Source: Pigmentiphaga sp. (GTDB lineage: Bacteria; Pseudomonadota; Gammaproteobacteria; Burkholderiales; Burkholderiaceae_B). From it: DNA of 64,000 bases. Below, one piece after another: positions 33,459 through 41,219 of this stretch. The DNA is taken from the NCBI GenBank assembly GCA_023228945.1, contig JALOAI010000002.1:124001-188000 (forward strand), given 5' to 3'. Positions within the stretch are counted from its first letter, which is position 1. Every line of letters starts with the position of its first letter. Below the pieces are notes generated by a model. That model was not told the DNA's origin, made no database searches, and saw nothing but the letters and a program-made list of their open reading frames with translations. The position numbers were made by a program, and so were the translations under genes.

Positions 33459-35093
33459 TTGGCTGCCACCGTTCACCAGGCGTTTCGCGCCACCGCCGCG
33501 AAATGGCCCCAACACCCGTTTTTGTGCATCCTCCCCGAAACCGCCCAAGTCTATGGCGTCGAGCCGGGAGAGCTAACCTACGCCGAGGCTGACGCTCGCA
33601 TCGAAGCACTGCGTGGTGCCTATGCCGCGGCGGGCTATGGCCATGGCCACCGGGTCGGTCTATTGCTTGAAAACCGTCCGGCGTTTTTCTTGCACTGGTT
33701 TGCCCTCAATGCGCTGGGCGTGTCGGTGGTGCCCATCAATGGCGATCTTCGCGCCTCCGAGCTGCAATACCTGATCGGCCACTCCGAGGTGGCTCTGATC
33801 GTCGCCTTGCCGCGCCGCCACGCCGACCTGGCCGAGGCCGCCGCCACCACCGGTCGCGAGGTACGCATCTGCGGCCCCGATGACGCACCATCGCAAGCGC
33901 CCTTCGCGCCGCCGCTGGCCGATACCGAGCCAGGCGAAATGACCGAATGCGGCCTGCTCTATACTTCCGGCACCACGGGGCGTCCCAAGGGCTGCATCCT
34001 GCCCAACCAATACTATCTGCACTGCGGCCACTGGTACGCCAATATCGGGGGCCTGGCATCGCTCATCCCCGGTGCCGAACGCATGCTCACGCCGCTCCCC
34101 CTGGTGCACATGAATGCCATGGCTTGCTCGACCATGGCGATGGTCGTCACCGGCGGCTGCCTGATTCCGCTCGATCGCTTCCATCCCCGTTCGTGGTGGC
34201 AAAGCGTGCGCGAGTCGCGAGCCACGATCGTGCATTACCTCGGCGTGATGCCCGCCATCCTGTTGCAGGCGCCGGTGTCGCCCGACGACGATCAACACCA
34301 GGTGCGCTTTGGTTTTGGCGCCGGTGTCGACCGTACCCTGCACCAGGTATTCGAAGACCGCTTCGGTTTCCCGCTGCTCGAAGCCTGGGCCATGACCGAA
34401 ACCGGGTCCGGCGCCGTGGTCATCGCCAACCGCGAGCCGCGCCATGTCGGCAGCAACTGCTTCGGCATCGAAGAGCCCGAAGTGCAGGTGCGCATCGTCA
34501 AGGACGACGGCCAGGAGGCCGGGGCGGGAGAACCGGGAGAATTGCTGGTGCGGCGCGCCGGCGACAATCCGCGCTATGGCTTCTTCAATGGCTACCTGAA
34601 AGATGAAGGCGCCACCGCCGAGGCCTGGGCGGGCGGCTGGTTCCATACCGGCGACATCGTGCGCCGCGATGCCGACGGCGCCCTGCGCTTCGTCGATCGC
34701 AAGAAAAACGTGATCCGGCGCAGCGGCGAGAACATCGCCGCGGTGGAGGTGGAAAGCGCGTTGCAGCATCATCCGCAGGTCAAATCGGTGGCCGTGGCCG
34801 CCGTGCCCGACCCGGTGCGGGGCGACGAAGTCCTGGCTTGCATCGTGCCGATCAGCATGCCGGTCAATGGCACCGCCCGTGAGGCGGCGGCGCAAGAGCT
34901 CGTGCAGTGGGCGCTGGGCCAACTGGCCTACTACAAGGTGCCGGGCTATGTGTCTTACCTCGACGCGCTGCCGCTCACGGCCACCAACAAGATCCAGCGC
35001 GGCGAACTCAAGACCCTGGCCCAGAAGCTGCTGGACGAAGACCAGTGCATCGACACGCGATCCTTGAAGAAGCGCCAGGGAGATCCTCAGTGA
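33459..35093 (+). CDS. AMP-forming acyl-CoA synthetase/ligase
   Basis: This 544-residue ANL-superfamily enzyme activates a carboxylic acid to its CoA thioester. The P-loop YTSGTTGRPKG is at 168-178, followed by AWAMTETGSGA, WFHTGDIVRRDADG and DRKKNVIRRSGENIAA, with the C-terminal Lys in LPLTATNKIQRGELK. A TTG at 33459 with CAGGAG (33448-33453) is the likely start, because no ATG or GTG lies near the conserved N-terminus. It is nearest to the crotonobetaine/carnitine-CoA ligase type. The substrate is unknown; position in the operon suggests an aromatic or alicyclic acid. Confidence 0.9.
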   Translation: MAATVHQAFRATAAKWPQHPFLCILPETAQVYGVEPGELTYAEADARIEALRGAYAAAGYGHGHRVGLLLENRPAFFLHWFALNALGVSVVPINGDLRASELQYLIGHSEVALIVALPRRHADLAEAAATTGREVRICGPDDAPSQAPFAPPLADTEPGEMTECGLLYTSGTTGRPKGCILPNQYYLHCGHWYANIGGLASLIPGAERMLTPLPLVHMNAMACSTMAMVVTGGCLIPLDRFHPRSWWQSVRESRATIVHYLGVMPAILLQAPVSPDDDQHQVRFGFGAGVDRTLHQVFEDRFGFPLLEAWAMTETGSGAVVIANREPRHVGSNCFGIEEPEVQVRIVKDDGQEAGAGEPGELLVRRAGDNPRYGFFNGYLKDEGATAEAWAGGWFHTGDIVRRDADGALRFVDRKKNVIRRSGENIAAVEVESALQHHPQVKSVAVAAVPDPVRGDEVLACIVPISMPVNGTAREAAAQELVQWALGQLAYYKVPGYVSYLDALPLTATNKIQRGELKTLAQKLLDEDQCIDTRSLKKRQGDPQ

Positions 35094-36370
35094 GCGCGAC
35101 CCGTACCCGTTCGCGCAAAACCGCCGCCACTGCCCAAGCTGCCGCGACTCCTGAAATTACGACCGCCGCCAGGGCTGCGGCCGTGGCCGGTACTGCACGC
35201 CGGCCGCGCGCCGGCTACGAAGGCATCGCGGTGGTCGCTCCGGTAACCATCCCCTACGCGCGCTATTCGCCCAAGGCCGCCCATTGGTGGCTGGGCCGCG
35301 CCTTGGGCCAGTTGATCGCCGAGTCGGGCGTGGCCAAGGCCGAGATCGACGGCATGTGCGTCTCCAGCTTTACGCTGGCGCCCGACACCGCCGTAGGCCT
35401 GACCCAGCACCTGGGCATGTCGCCGCGCTGGCTCGACCATATTCCCATGGGCGGCGCCAGCGGCGTGGTGGCGCTGCGCCGCGCCGCGCGCGCGGTGCAG
35501 GCCGGCGATGCCGAGATCGTGGCCTGCCTGGCGGGCGACACCAATCACGTCGATTCCTTCCGCAACACCCTGAGCCAGTTCTCGCGCTTCGCCCAGGACG
35601 GCGTGTATCCCTATGGCGCGGGCGGCCCCAACGCCAGCTTCGCCCTGCTCACCCGGCAGTACATGAACACCACGGGCGCGACCCGCGAGGATTTTGGCAA
35701 GCTGTGCGTGGCGCAGCGCGATAACGCGCTGCGTTTTCCGTATGCGCTGATGAAAAAGCCGCTCACGCTGCAGCAATACCTCGATGCCAGGGTGATCACC
35801 GACCCCATCCATCTGTTCGATTGCGTGATGCCCTGTGCCGGCGCCGACGCCTTCCTGGTCATGACCGAAGACCGCGCGCGCAAGCTGGGCCAGCCCTGGG
35901 CGCGCGTGCTCGGCACCATCGAGCGCCACAACGCTTTTCCCGATGATCCCATCCAGTACCGCGGCGGCTGGGCGATGGACGTGGACGATCTCTACGCCCA
36001 GGCCGGGGTGGGGCCGTCCGACATGGCGTTTCTGCAGGCTTACGACGACTATCCCGTCATCAATATGATGCAACTCGAAGATCTCGGTTTTTGCGCCAAG
36101 GGCGAGGCCCCGGATTTCGTGCGCGGCCACAGCTTCACCATCGAGGGCGATCTGCCCTTCAATACCAACGGAGGGCAACTGTCGGTGGGCCAGGCCGGCG
36201 CGGCCGGCGGCTACCTCGGCATGGTCGAGGCCCTGCGCCAGCTCACCGGCACCGCGGGCAACACCCAGGTCGCGGACGCGCGCTTTGGCGCCGTTAGCGG
36301 CTTCGGCATGATCAACTACGACCGCGGGCTGTGCACCGGCGCCGCGGTGCTGGCCCGGAGCGACGCATGA
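35090..36370 (+). CDS. Thiolase-fold protein lacking the catalytic cysteine
   Basis: This 426-residue protein is of the SCP2-thiolase-like family. After a 40-residue Ala/Arg/Thr-rich extension the fold begins at GIAVVAPVTIPYARYSP. At the place where thiolases have (A/G)CASG it reads GGASG, so the nucleophilic Cys is G122. The usual C-terminal GHPxGATG is replaced by GGQLSVGQAGAAGG. Claisen-type thiolysis is therefore unlikely. Such proteins paired with DUF35 partners can act as retro-aldolases (Ltp2/ChsH2), and the next gene carries a DUF35 domain. The GTG start overlaps the ligase stop; AGGGAG precedes it. Confidence 0.88.
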   Translation: MSATRTRSRKTAATAQAAATPEITTAARAAAVAGTARRPRAGYEGIAVVAPVTIPYARYSPKAAHWWLGRALGQLIAESGVAKAEIDGMCVSSFTLAPDTAVGLTQHLGMSPRWLDHIPMGGASGVVALRRAARAVQAGDAEIVACLAGDTNHVDSFRNTLSQFSRFAQDGVYPYGAGGPNASFALLTRQYMNTTGATREDFGKLCVAQRDNALRFPYALMKKPLTLQQYLDARVITDPIHLFDCVMPCAGADAFLVMTEDRARKLGQPWARVLGTIERHNAFPDDPIQYRGGWAMDVDDLYAQAGVGPSDMAFLQAYDDYPVINMMQLEDLGFCAKGEAPDFVRGHSFTIEGDLPFNTNGGQLSVGQAGAAGGYLGMVEALRQLTGTAGNTQVADARFGAVSGFGMINYDRGLCTGAAVLARSDA

Positions 36371-37833
36371 GTACCCGCCAGAAAACCGGCCGCGTTCGCG
36401 CGGGCGAGTCCAAGCCGGACGGCGCCGCCTCCGTGCCGCAGGCCGCCTCGAACCGCGGACAAGCCGCTCGCGCCAGGCGGGCTCCCCAGACAAGCCAGGC
36501 AGCCGGCCTACCGCAAGCCGCCATGGGCTCGGGCCGAGCCGCCTCCGATCCCGGAAGCGCTACGAGCCGCGAGGGTGCCATTCCGCCAACGACACCGGCC
36601 CTGCAGCGCCCGCCGCGCAAGAACCCGGTCGATCGCACCCGACAGCCCACCCTGCCGCCGGGCCTGCGCAGCCGCACGGCCATGGGCCTGGCGGCGGCCG
36701 CCGCCGAGGGCCGCTTCGCCCTGCAGCGCTGCGCTCGCTGCGACACCGTGCAATATCCGCCGCGCGAGGTCTGCGTCAATTGTTTGTCAGAACATTTGCA
36801 TTGGCGCGATATTTCACCCAAGGGCCGGCTGTTGGTCAGCACCACGCTGCATCACAGCAATGACCCCTATTTTCGCGAACGCCTGCCCTGGCGTACCGGT
36901 ACCGTGCAGCTCGACGCCGGCCCCATGGTGGTGGCGCACATCCATGGCGAGTGCGCCGATGGCGAAGCCGTGCGCATGGCGCTGAAGCTGGATCGCGCCG
37001 GCCAGGCCGTGATGGTGGCGCTGCCTCCCAAGCCCTCCGAACACATGCAGGACGACAAGGTGATTCGCGAGATGTCCAGTGATCCGAAGTTCCGCCGCGT
37101 GCTCGTCACCGATGGCAAATGCGCCACCGGCCTGGCGATGGTGCCGGCGCTGTTGGCCGCTGGCGCCACCCAGGTGTTCATCGGCGACCCGCAACCCTGG
37201 CGGCGATCAGCGGCCTTCGAGGCGCTGTTGGCCGATTCGCGGGTCAAGGCCTTCGATCTCGACGTCACCGATGGCGATTCCATCCTCAAGGTGGCCGGCG
37301 CCATCGGCGGCAAGGTCGACATCCTCGTCAACACCGCCGACCACGAACGCGACGGAGGCCTGATGCAGTTCCGCGACGTCAACGTGGCGCGCGATATGTT
37401 CGACGTCAAGTGCCTGGGCCTGATGCGCCTGGCGCAGGTGTTCGGCGGCGCCATGTGCGGCCGCGCCGCCGATGGCGTGAACAGCGCCGTGGCCTGGGTC
37501 AATCTGTTCTCCATTCATGCCCAGGCCAATCTGCCGGCGCGCGGTGTCTGGTCGGCGGCGCACGCCGGGGCACTGTCGATGAGTCAGAGCCTGCGCAGCG
37601 AGTTCCGCCCCGCCGGCCTGCGCGTGGTGCATGTGTTCCATGGCCCGCTCGACCACGAGTGGGAGCAGCGCACGCCGCCGCCCAGAGTGGCGCCGGCCGC
37701 CGTGGCCAAGGCCGTGGTGCAGGCCCTGCGCGATGGCCTGGAAGATATTGACGTGGGCGATGTGGCCAAGGAGCTGCGCGAGCGCCTGGCCGACAACCCC
37801 AAAGCCCTCGAACGCGAACTTGGAGTGTCGTAA
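36367..37833 (+). CDS. DUF35 zinc-ribbon/OB protein fused to a degenerate SDR domain
   Basis: This 488-residue fusion has an N-terminal Ala/Pro/Arg-rich, probably disordered stretch (1-100). A DUF35 module (about 105-225) has zinc ligands C122, C125, C136 and C139 and an OB part (LLVSTTLHHSNDPYF, GTVQLDAGPMVVAHIHGE). A Rossmann SDR-like domain (240-488) follows. In the SDR part S382 is kept, but the Tyr position is W395 and the Lys position is H399, and the glycine motif is altered (VTDGKCATG). It is probably non-catalytic. DUF35 proteins bind thiolase-like partners, here the upstream gene, whose stop it overlaps. Confidence 0.85.
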   Translation: MSTRQKTGRVRAGESKPDGAASVPQAASNRGQAARARRAPQTSQAAGLPQAAMGSGRAASDPGSATSREGAIPPTTPALQRPPRKNPVDRTRQPTLPPGLRSRTAMGLAAAAAEGRFALQRCARCDTVQYPPREVCVNCLSEHLHWRDISPKGRLLVSTTLHHSNDPYFRERLPWRTGTVQLDAGPMVVAHIHGECADGEAVRMALKLDRAGQAVMVALPPKPSEHMQDDKVIREMSSDPKFRRVLVTDGKCATGLAMVPALLAAGATQVFIGDPQPWRRSAAFEALLADSRVKAFDLDVTDGDSILKVAGAIGGKVDILVNTADHERDGGLMQFRDVNVARDMFDVKCLGLMRLAQVFGGAMCGRAADGVNSAVAWVNLFSIHAQANLPARGVWSAAHAGALSMSQSLRSEFRPAGLRVVHVFHGPLDHEWEQRTPPPRVAPAAVAKAVVQALRDGLEDIDVGDVAKELRERLADNPKALERELGVS

Positions 37834-38661
37834 ATGACTACTACCCTGGAAGACGTCGCGGCGCCCGCCGGCGCCACCAACGCGGTGCTGGCGCAGTTCA
37901 TGACCGAATTGCTGTCTGGCCGCATCCGCCTGGTCGACCTCACCGAAACCCTCACGCCGGAGTTTCCCACCATCGTCCTGCCGCCGGAGTTCGGCCAGGC
38001 CTGGCCGTTCCGCATCGAGGAGATCTCGCGCTACGACGAGCGCGGGCCGGCTTGGTACTGGAACAACTTTTCCTGCTCCGAGCACACCGGTACGCACTTC
38101 GATGCCCCGGTGCACTGGATCAGCGGCCGCGACCAGCCCGACAATACCGTGGATACCATCCCGATCGAGGCCTTCATCGCCAGCGCCTGCGTGATCGATT
38201 GCTCGGCCGAGAGCCGCGATAATCCCGACTTCCTGCTTACCATCGACTTCGTCGAACAGTGGGAAGCCCGGCACGGCCGCATCCCGCCGCGCTCGTGGGT
38301 GCTGATGCGCACCGATTGGTCCAAGCGCGAGAAGCCGCGCGATTATCTCAACATGCAGGACGACGGCGCCCACTCGCCGGGGCCCGACGGCGCCGTGGTG
38401 CCCTGGCTGATCCGCGAACGCAACGTGCACGGCTTTGGCACCGAGTCGGTGGGCACCGATGCGGGCCAGGCGCAGCATCTGGATCCGCCGTACCCCTGCC
38501 ATTACTTCATGCACGGCAATAACCGCTACGGCTTGCAGTGCCTCACCAACCTGGATCAGCTACCGCCGCAAGGGGCGGTGATCTTCTCCGCGCCGCTCAA
38601 GATCCGCAGCGGTTCGGGAAGCCCGCTGCGCGTGCTGGCCCTGGTGCCGCGAGCCGCCTGA
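37834..38661 (+). CDS. Cyclase-family (kynurenine formamidase-like) metal hydrolase
   Basis: This 275-residue protein of the Cyclase family (PF04199) has metal-site motif SEHTGTHFDAPVHW (the HxGTHxDxPxH signature) near residue 83, and a later His/Glu region (VHGFGTESVGTDAGQAQ). Members hydrolyse N-formylkynurenine, isatin or lactone/cyclic amide substrates. In this operon it may open a ring or hydrolyse a lactone. The ATG directly follows the stop of the DUF35-SDR gene. Confidence 0.88.
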   Translation: MTTTLEDVAAPAGATNAVLAQFMTELLSGRIRLVDLTETLTPEFPTIVLPPEFGQAWPFRIEEISRYDERGPAWYWNNFSCSEHTGTHFDAPVHWISGRDQPDNTVDTIPIEAFIASACVIDCSAESRDNPDFLLTIDFVEQWEARHGRIPPRSWVLMRTDWSKREKPRDYLNMQDDGAHSPGPDGAVVPWLIRERNVHGFGTESVGTDAGQAQHLDPPYPCHYFMHGNNRYGLQCLTNLDQLPPQGAVIFSAPLKIRSGSGSPLRVLALVPRAA

Positions 38662-38699
38662 CCCGACGCCCGCACGCCGTTTCGACGCTGTACATGCGT

Positions 38700-38803
38700 A
38701 GGCTCCGCCGCCCGGGGGGCCAAGCCGGGCGTGGTGCGAACCGTGCCGAAGAACCTCCGATTGGCGGCGGAGAGGCTTCGGCCGACAGACCGGCGTTCTT
38801 CAC
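38700..38803. repeat. Dispersed palindromic repeat, copy 2
   Basis: This intergenic element lies between the cyclase and SDR genes. The core 38754-38803 reads CCTCCGATTGGCGGCGGAG, then GGCTTCGGCC and ACCGGCGTTCTTCACC, matching copy 1 near 18.7 kb. It sits just before the AAGGAG that serves the SDR gene. Confidence 0.72.
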
Positions 38804-38824
38804 CGTCCTACCGAAGGAGTCTTT

Positions 38825-39553
38825 ATGGAATCACGCAACGTCGCCATCGTTACCGGTGGCAGCACCGGCATCGGCGCCGAAATCTGCCGCAATTTGCTGG
38901 AGTCGGGCTACGAAGTCGTGTCGATGGCCCGCCGGGATCCCGACTGGCAGCATCCCCGCCTGCATTCGATCCAGGCCGATCTGCTCGATCCCGAGGCCAC
39001 CGCGGCCGCCGCGGCCGAAGCCGCGCGCCGCTTCGAGGTTACCCACCTGATCCACAACGCCGGGGTGATCTGGCCCAATCTGCTGGCCGACGTCAAGCTC
39101 GAAGAGCTGCATGGGCTCACCCAACTGCACCTGGGCGCCTGCATCACGCTGGCCCAGGCCGTGCTGCCCGGCATGCGCGAGCGCCAGTTCGGCCGCATCG
39201 TTCTGCTATCGTCGCGCGGCGCGCTCGGCCTGCAAACGCGCACCGCCTATTCCGCCACCAAGGCCGGCATGATCGGCATGGCCCGCACCTGGGCGCTGGA
39301 GCTGGCACCTGAAGGCATCACGGTCAACGTGGTGGCGCCGGGGCCGATCAAGACCGATATGTTCCATGAGGTGGTACCCGATGGCAGCGAGCGCGAGGCG
39401 CGCATCGCCGCCGGCATCCCGGTGGGCCGTGTCGGCCGCGCCGACGACGTCGCCCGCGCGGTGGCGTTCTTCTCCGATCCGGCCAACACCTTCGTCACCG
39501 GTCAGGTGCTGTATGTGTGCGGCGGCGCGAGTGTCGGTACACTGGTGATCTGA
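38825..39553 (+). CDS. Short-chain dehydrogenase/reductase
   Basis: This 242-residue classical SDR has cofactor motif VTGGSTGIGAE (residues 9-19), HNAG, catalytic Ser in VLLSSRGA and YSATKAG with Tyr and Lys intact. Unlike the fused SDR upstream it should be active. In a ring-hydroxylating operon it could be a cis-dihydrodiol or beta-hydroxyacyl dehydrogenase. AAGGAG (38814-38819) gives a strong start. It is separated from the operon by a 163-base repeat-bearing gap but is in the same direction. Confidence 0.9.
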   Translation: MESRNVAIVTGGSTGIGAEICRNLLESGYEVVSMARRDPDWQHPRLHSIQADLLDPEATAAAAAEAARRFEVTHLIHNAGVIWPNLLADVKLEELHGLTQLHLGACITLAQAVLPGMRERQFGRIVLLSSRGALGLQTRTAYSATKAGMIGMARTWALELAPEGITVNVVAPGPIKTDMFHEVVPDGSEREARIAAGIPVGRVGRADDVARAVAFFSDPANTFVTGQVLYVCGGASVGTLVI

Positions 39554-39641
39554 TCGCCGGCCAGCCGTTCGCCTCCCAGGCCCCTGCTGGCGCGATCCCG
39601 GCGGCATTGCCGCCGGCCACGCTCAGCGCCCAGGAGGCTTT

Positions 39642-40397
39642 ATGCGGGTATTCCGGATCACTGGTCTTGCCGCCGCCATGGCGGCCCTATTGCTAACGAC
39701 GGCTCCCGCCGCCGCCCACGAACGTCCGCGCGGCGAACATCGCGAGCGTCCCGCCACGCTGACCTTGCAGGCGGCGGCCAGCTCCGAGGTGATGCAGGAT
39801 AGCGTGGTCATCACGCTCGCCACCGAACTCGAAGCCGCCGACCAGGCGGAGGCGGCGTCCCGCCTCACCGAGCAACTGAACAAGACGCTGGAGCAAGCCG
39901 GCAAGCCGGACGGCATCCGCGTGCGCAACGGCGCCTGGCGAGTCTGGCCCAGCACCGATCGCGACGGCCGCATCACCGCCTGGCGCGGACGGGCCGAGGT
40001 GGTACTGGAGTCGCGCGACATCGCCGCCGCCGCCGCGCTGGCGGGTCGCCTGGCGCCGATGATGGCGATTGCTTCGGTAAGTTTCGATCTGTCGCCCGAG
40101 GCCCGCGCCGCCGAGGAGCAGCGCCTGCTGCACGAAGCCGCCGATGCCTTCCGTCAGCGCGCCGCCGACGCCGCCAAGGCCTTCGGCTTCGAGGGCTATC
40201 GCATCCGCAGCCTCAATCTGAGCGGTGATGGCCTGATGGTGATGCCCAAGGCCGAAGGCCTGATGATGATGCGGGCGGCGGCGGCCACCGCCGATGCCGC
40301 GCCGCCCCGCCTGGAGCCGGGCGAAACTACGGTATCGCTGTCGGTACAGGGCGAGGTTGCCTTGCGGCCCAGCCCAGCACCAGCGCGCCGGCAATGA
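39642..40397 (+). CDS. SIMPL-domain (DUF541) periplasmic protein
   Basis: This 251-residue protein has a signal peptide ending near TTAPAAAHERPRG and a SIMPL/DUF541 domain (about 35-240). The family forms periplasmic or outer-surface oligomers and has been linked to oxidative stress defence (YggE). AGGAGG precedes the ATG. The final 71 bases overlap lgt on the other strand. Confidence 0.87.
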   Translation: MRVFRITGLAAAMAALLLTTAPAAAHERPRGEHRERPATLTLQAAASSEVMQDSVVITLATELEAADQAEAASRLTEQLNKTLEQAGKPDGIRVRNGAWRVWPSTDRDGRITAWRGRAEVVLESRDIAAAAALAGRLAPMMAIASVSFDLSPEARAAEEQRLLHEAADAFRQRAADAAKAFGFEGYRIRSLNLSGDGLMVMPKAEGLMMMRAAAATADAAPPRLEPGETTVSLSVQGEVALRPSPAPARRQ

Positions 40398-41130
40398 TCA
40401 TCGGCACCGACAGCCACTGGCCCATGCTCAGGCCGCCGGCCAGCAGGCCCAGGAAGCTGTCGGGTTCGCGGGTGAATTCCGCCACGAAGCGCAAAACCCC
40501 GTAGCCCACCAGGAAGGTGCCGCTGACCGTGCCCAGGCGGCGTGGCCGACGGGCCACCCACCAGACGATGGCGAACAGCAGCAGCCCTTCCAGGGCGAAC
40601 TGGTACAGCTGCGACGGATGGCGCGCCAGGCCGTCGCGCGCCGCCGGAAACACCATGCCCCAGGGCACGTCGGTGACCCGGCCCCAAAGCTCGCCATTGA
40701 TGAAGTTGCCCATGCGGCCCGCCGCGAGCCCCAGGGGCACCATGGGCACCACGAAATCGCCGACTTCGAAGGCGTGGTAGCCACGCCGCCAGGCAAAGAG
40801 CAGGAGGACTACAATGACTCCGATCAGGCCGCCATGGAACGACATGCCGCCTTCCCAGACGGCGAAGATCTCCAGCGGATGGCCCAGGTAGTAGGCGGGC
40901 TTGTAGAACAGCACATAGCCCAGCCGGCCGCCCAGCACCACGCCCAGGATGCCGTAGAACAGCACGTCTTCCAGGTCGCGCCGGGTCAGCCGGGTTACGC
41001 CGCGCGCGATCAGCCGCCGCCCCACCAGCCAGGCCAGCACGAAGGCCAGCAGATACATCAGGCCATACCAATGGATGGCCACGGGCCCCAGTTGCAGGGC
41101 AACCGGATCGAATTGGGGGTGGACGAGCAT
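40327..41130 (-). CDS. lgt: Prolipoprotein diacylglyceryl transferase
   Basis: This 267-residue polytopic membrane enzyme transfers diacylglycerol from phosphatidylglycerol to the lipobox Cys of prolipoproteins. The Lgt signature GRMGNFINGELWGR is near residue 142, with the conserved HGG segment (MSFHGGLIGV) and RHPSQLYQ. There are about seven hydrophobic helices. It complements lnt, found at 5.4 kb in this window. Confidence 0.96.
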   Translation of the reverse strand: MLVHPQFDPVALQLGPVAIHWYGLMYLLAFVLAWLVGRRLIARGVTRLTRRDLEDVLFYGILGVVLGGRLGYVLFYKPAYYLGHPLEIFAVWEGGMSFHGGLIGVIVVLLLFAWRRGYHAFEVGDFVVPMVPLGLAAGRMGNFINGELWGRVTDVPWGMVFPAARDGLARHPSQLYQFALEGLLLFAIVWWVARRPRRLGTVSGTFLVGYGVLRFVAEFTREPDSFLGLLAGGLSMGQWLSVPMIIAGALVLGWAARQPRPVPTAIP

Positions 41131-41219
41131 GGTCGGATCCGCGAGGCAAAAACTGTTCGATAATAACCGCTGGCGTCAATTCGCCATCCGCTTCATTCAT
41201 TATCCATCGAGTCGCCGAA

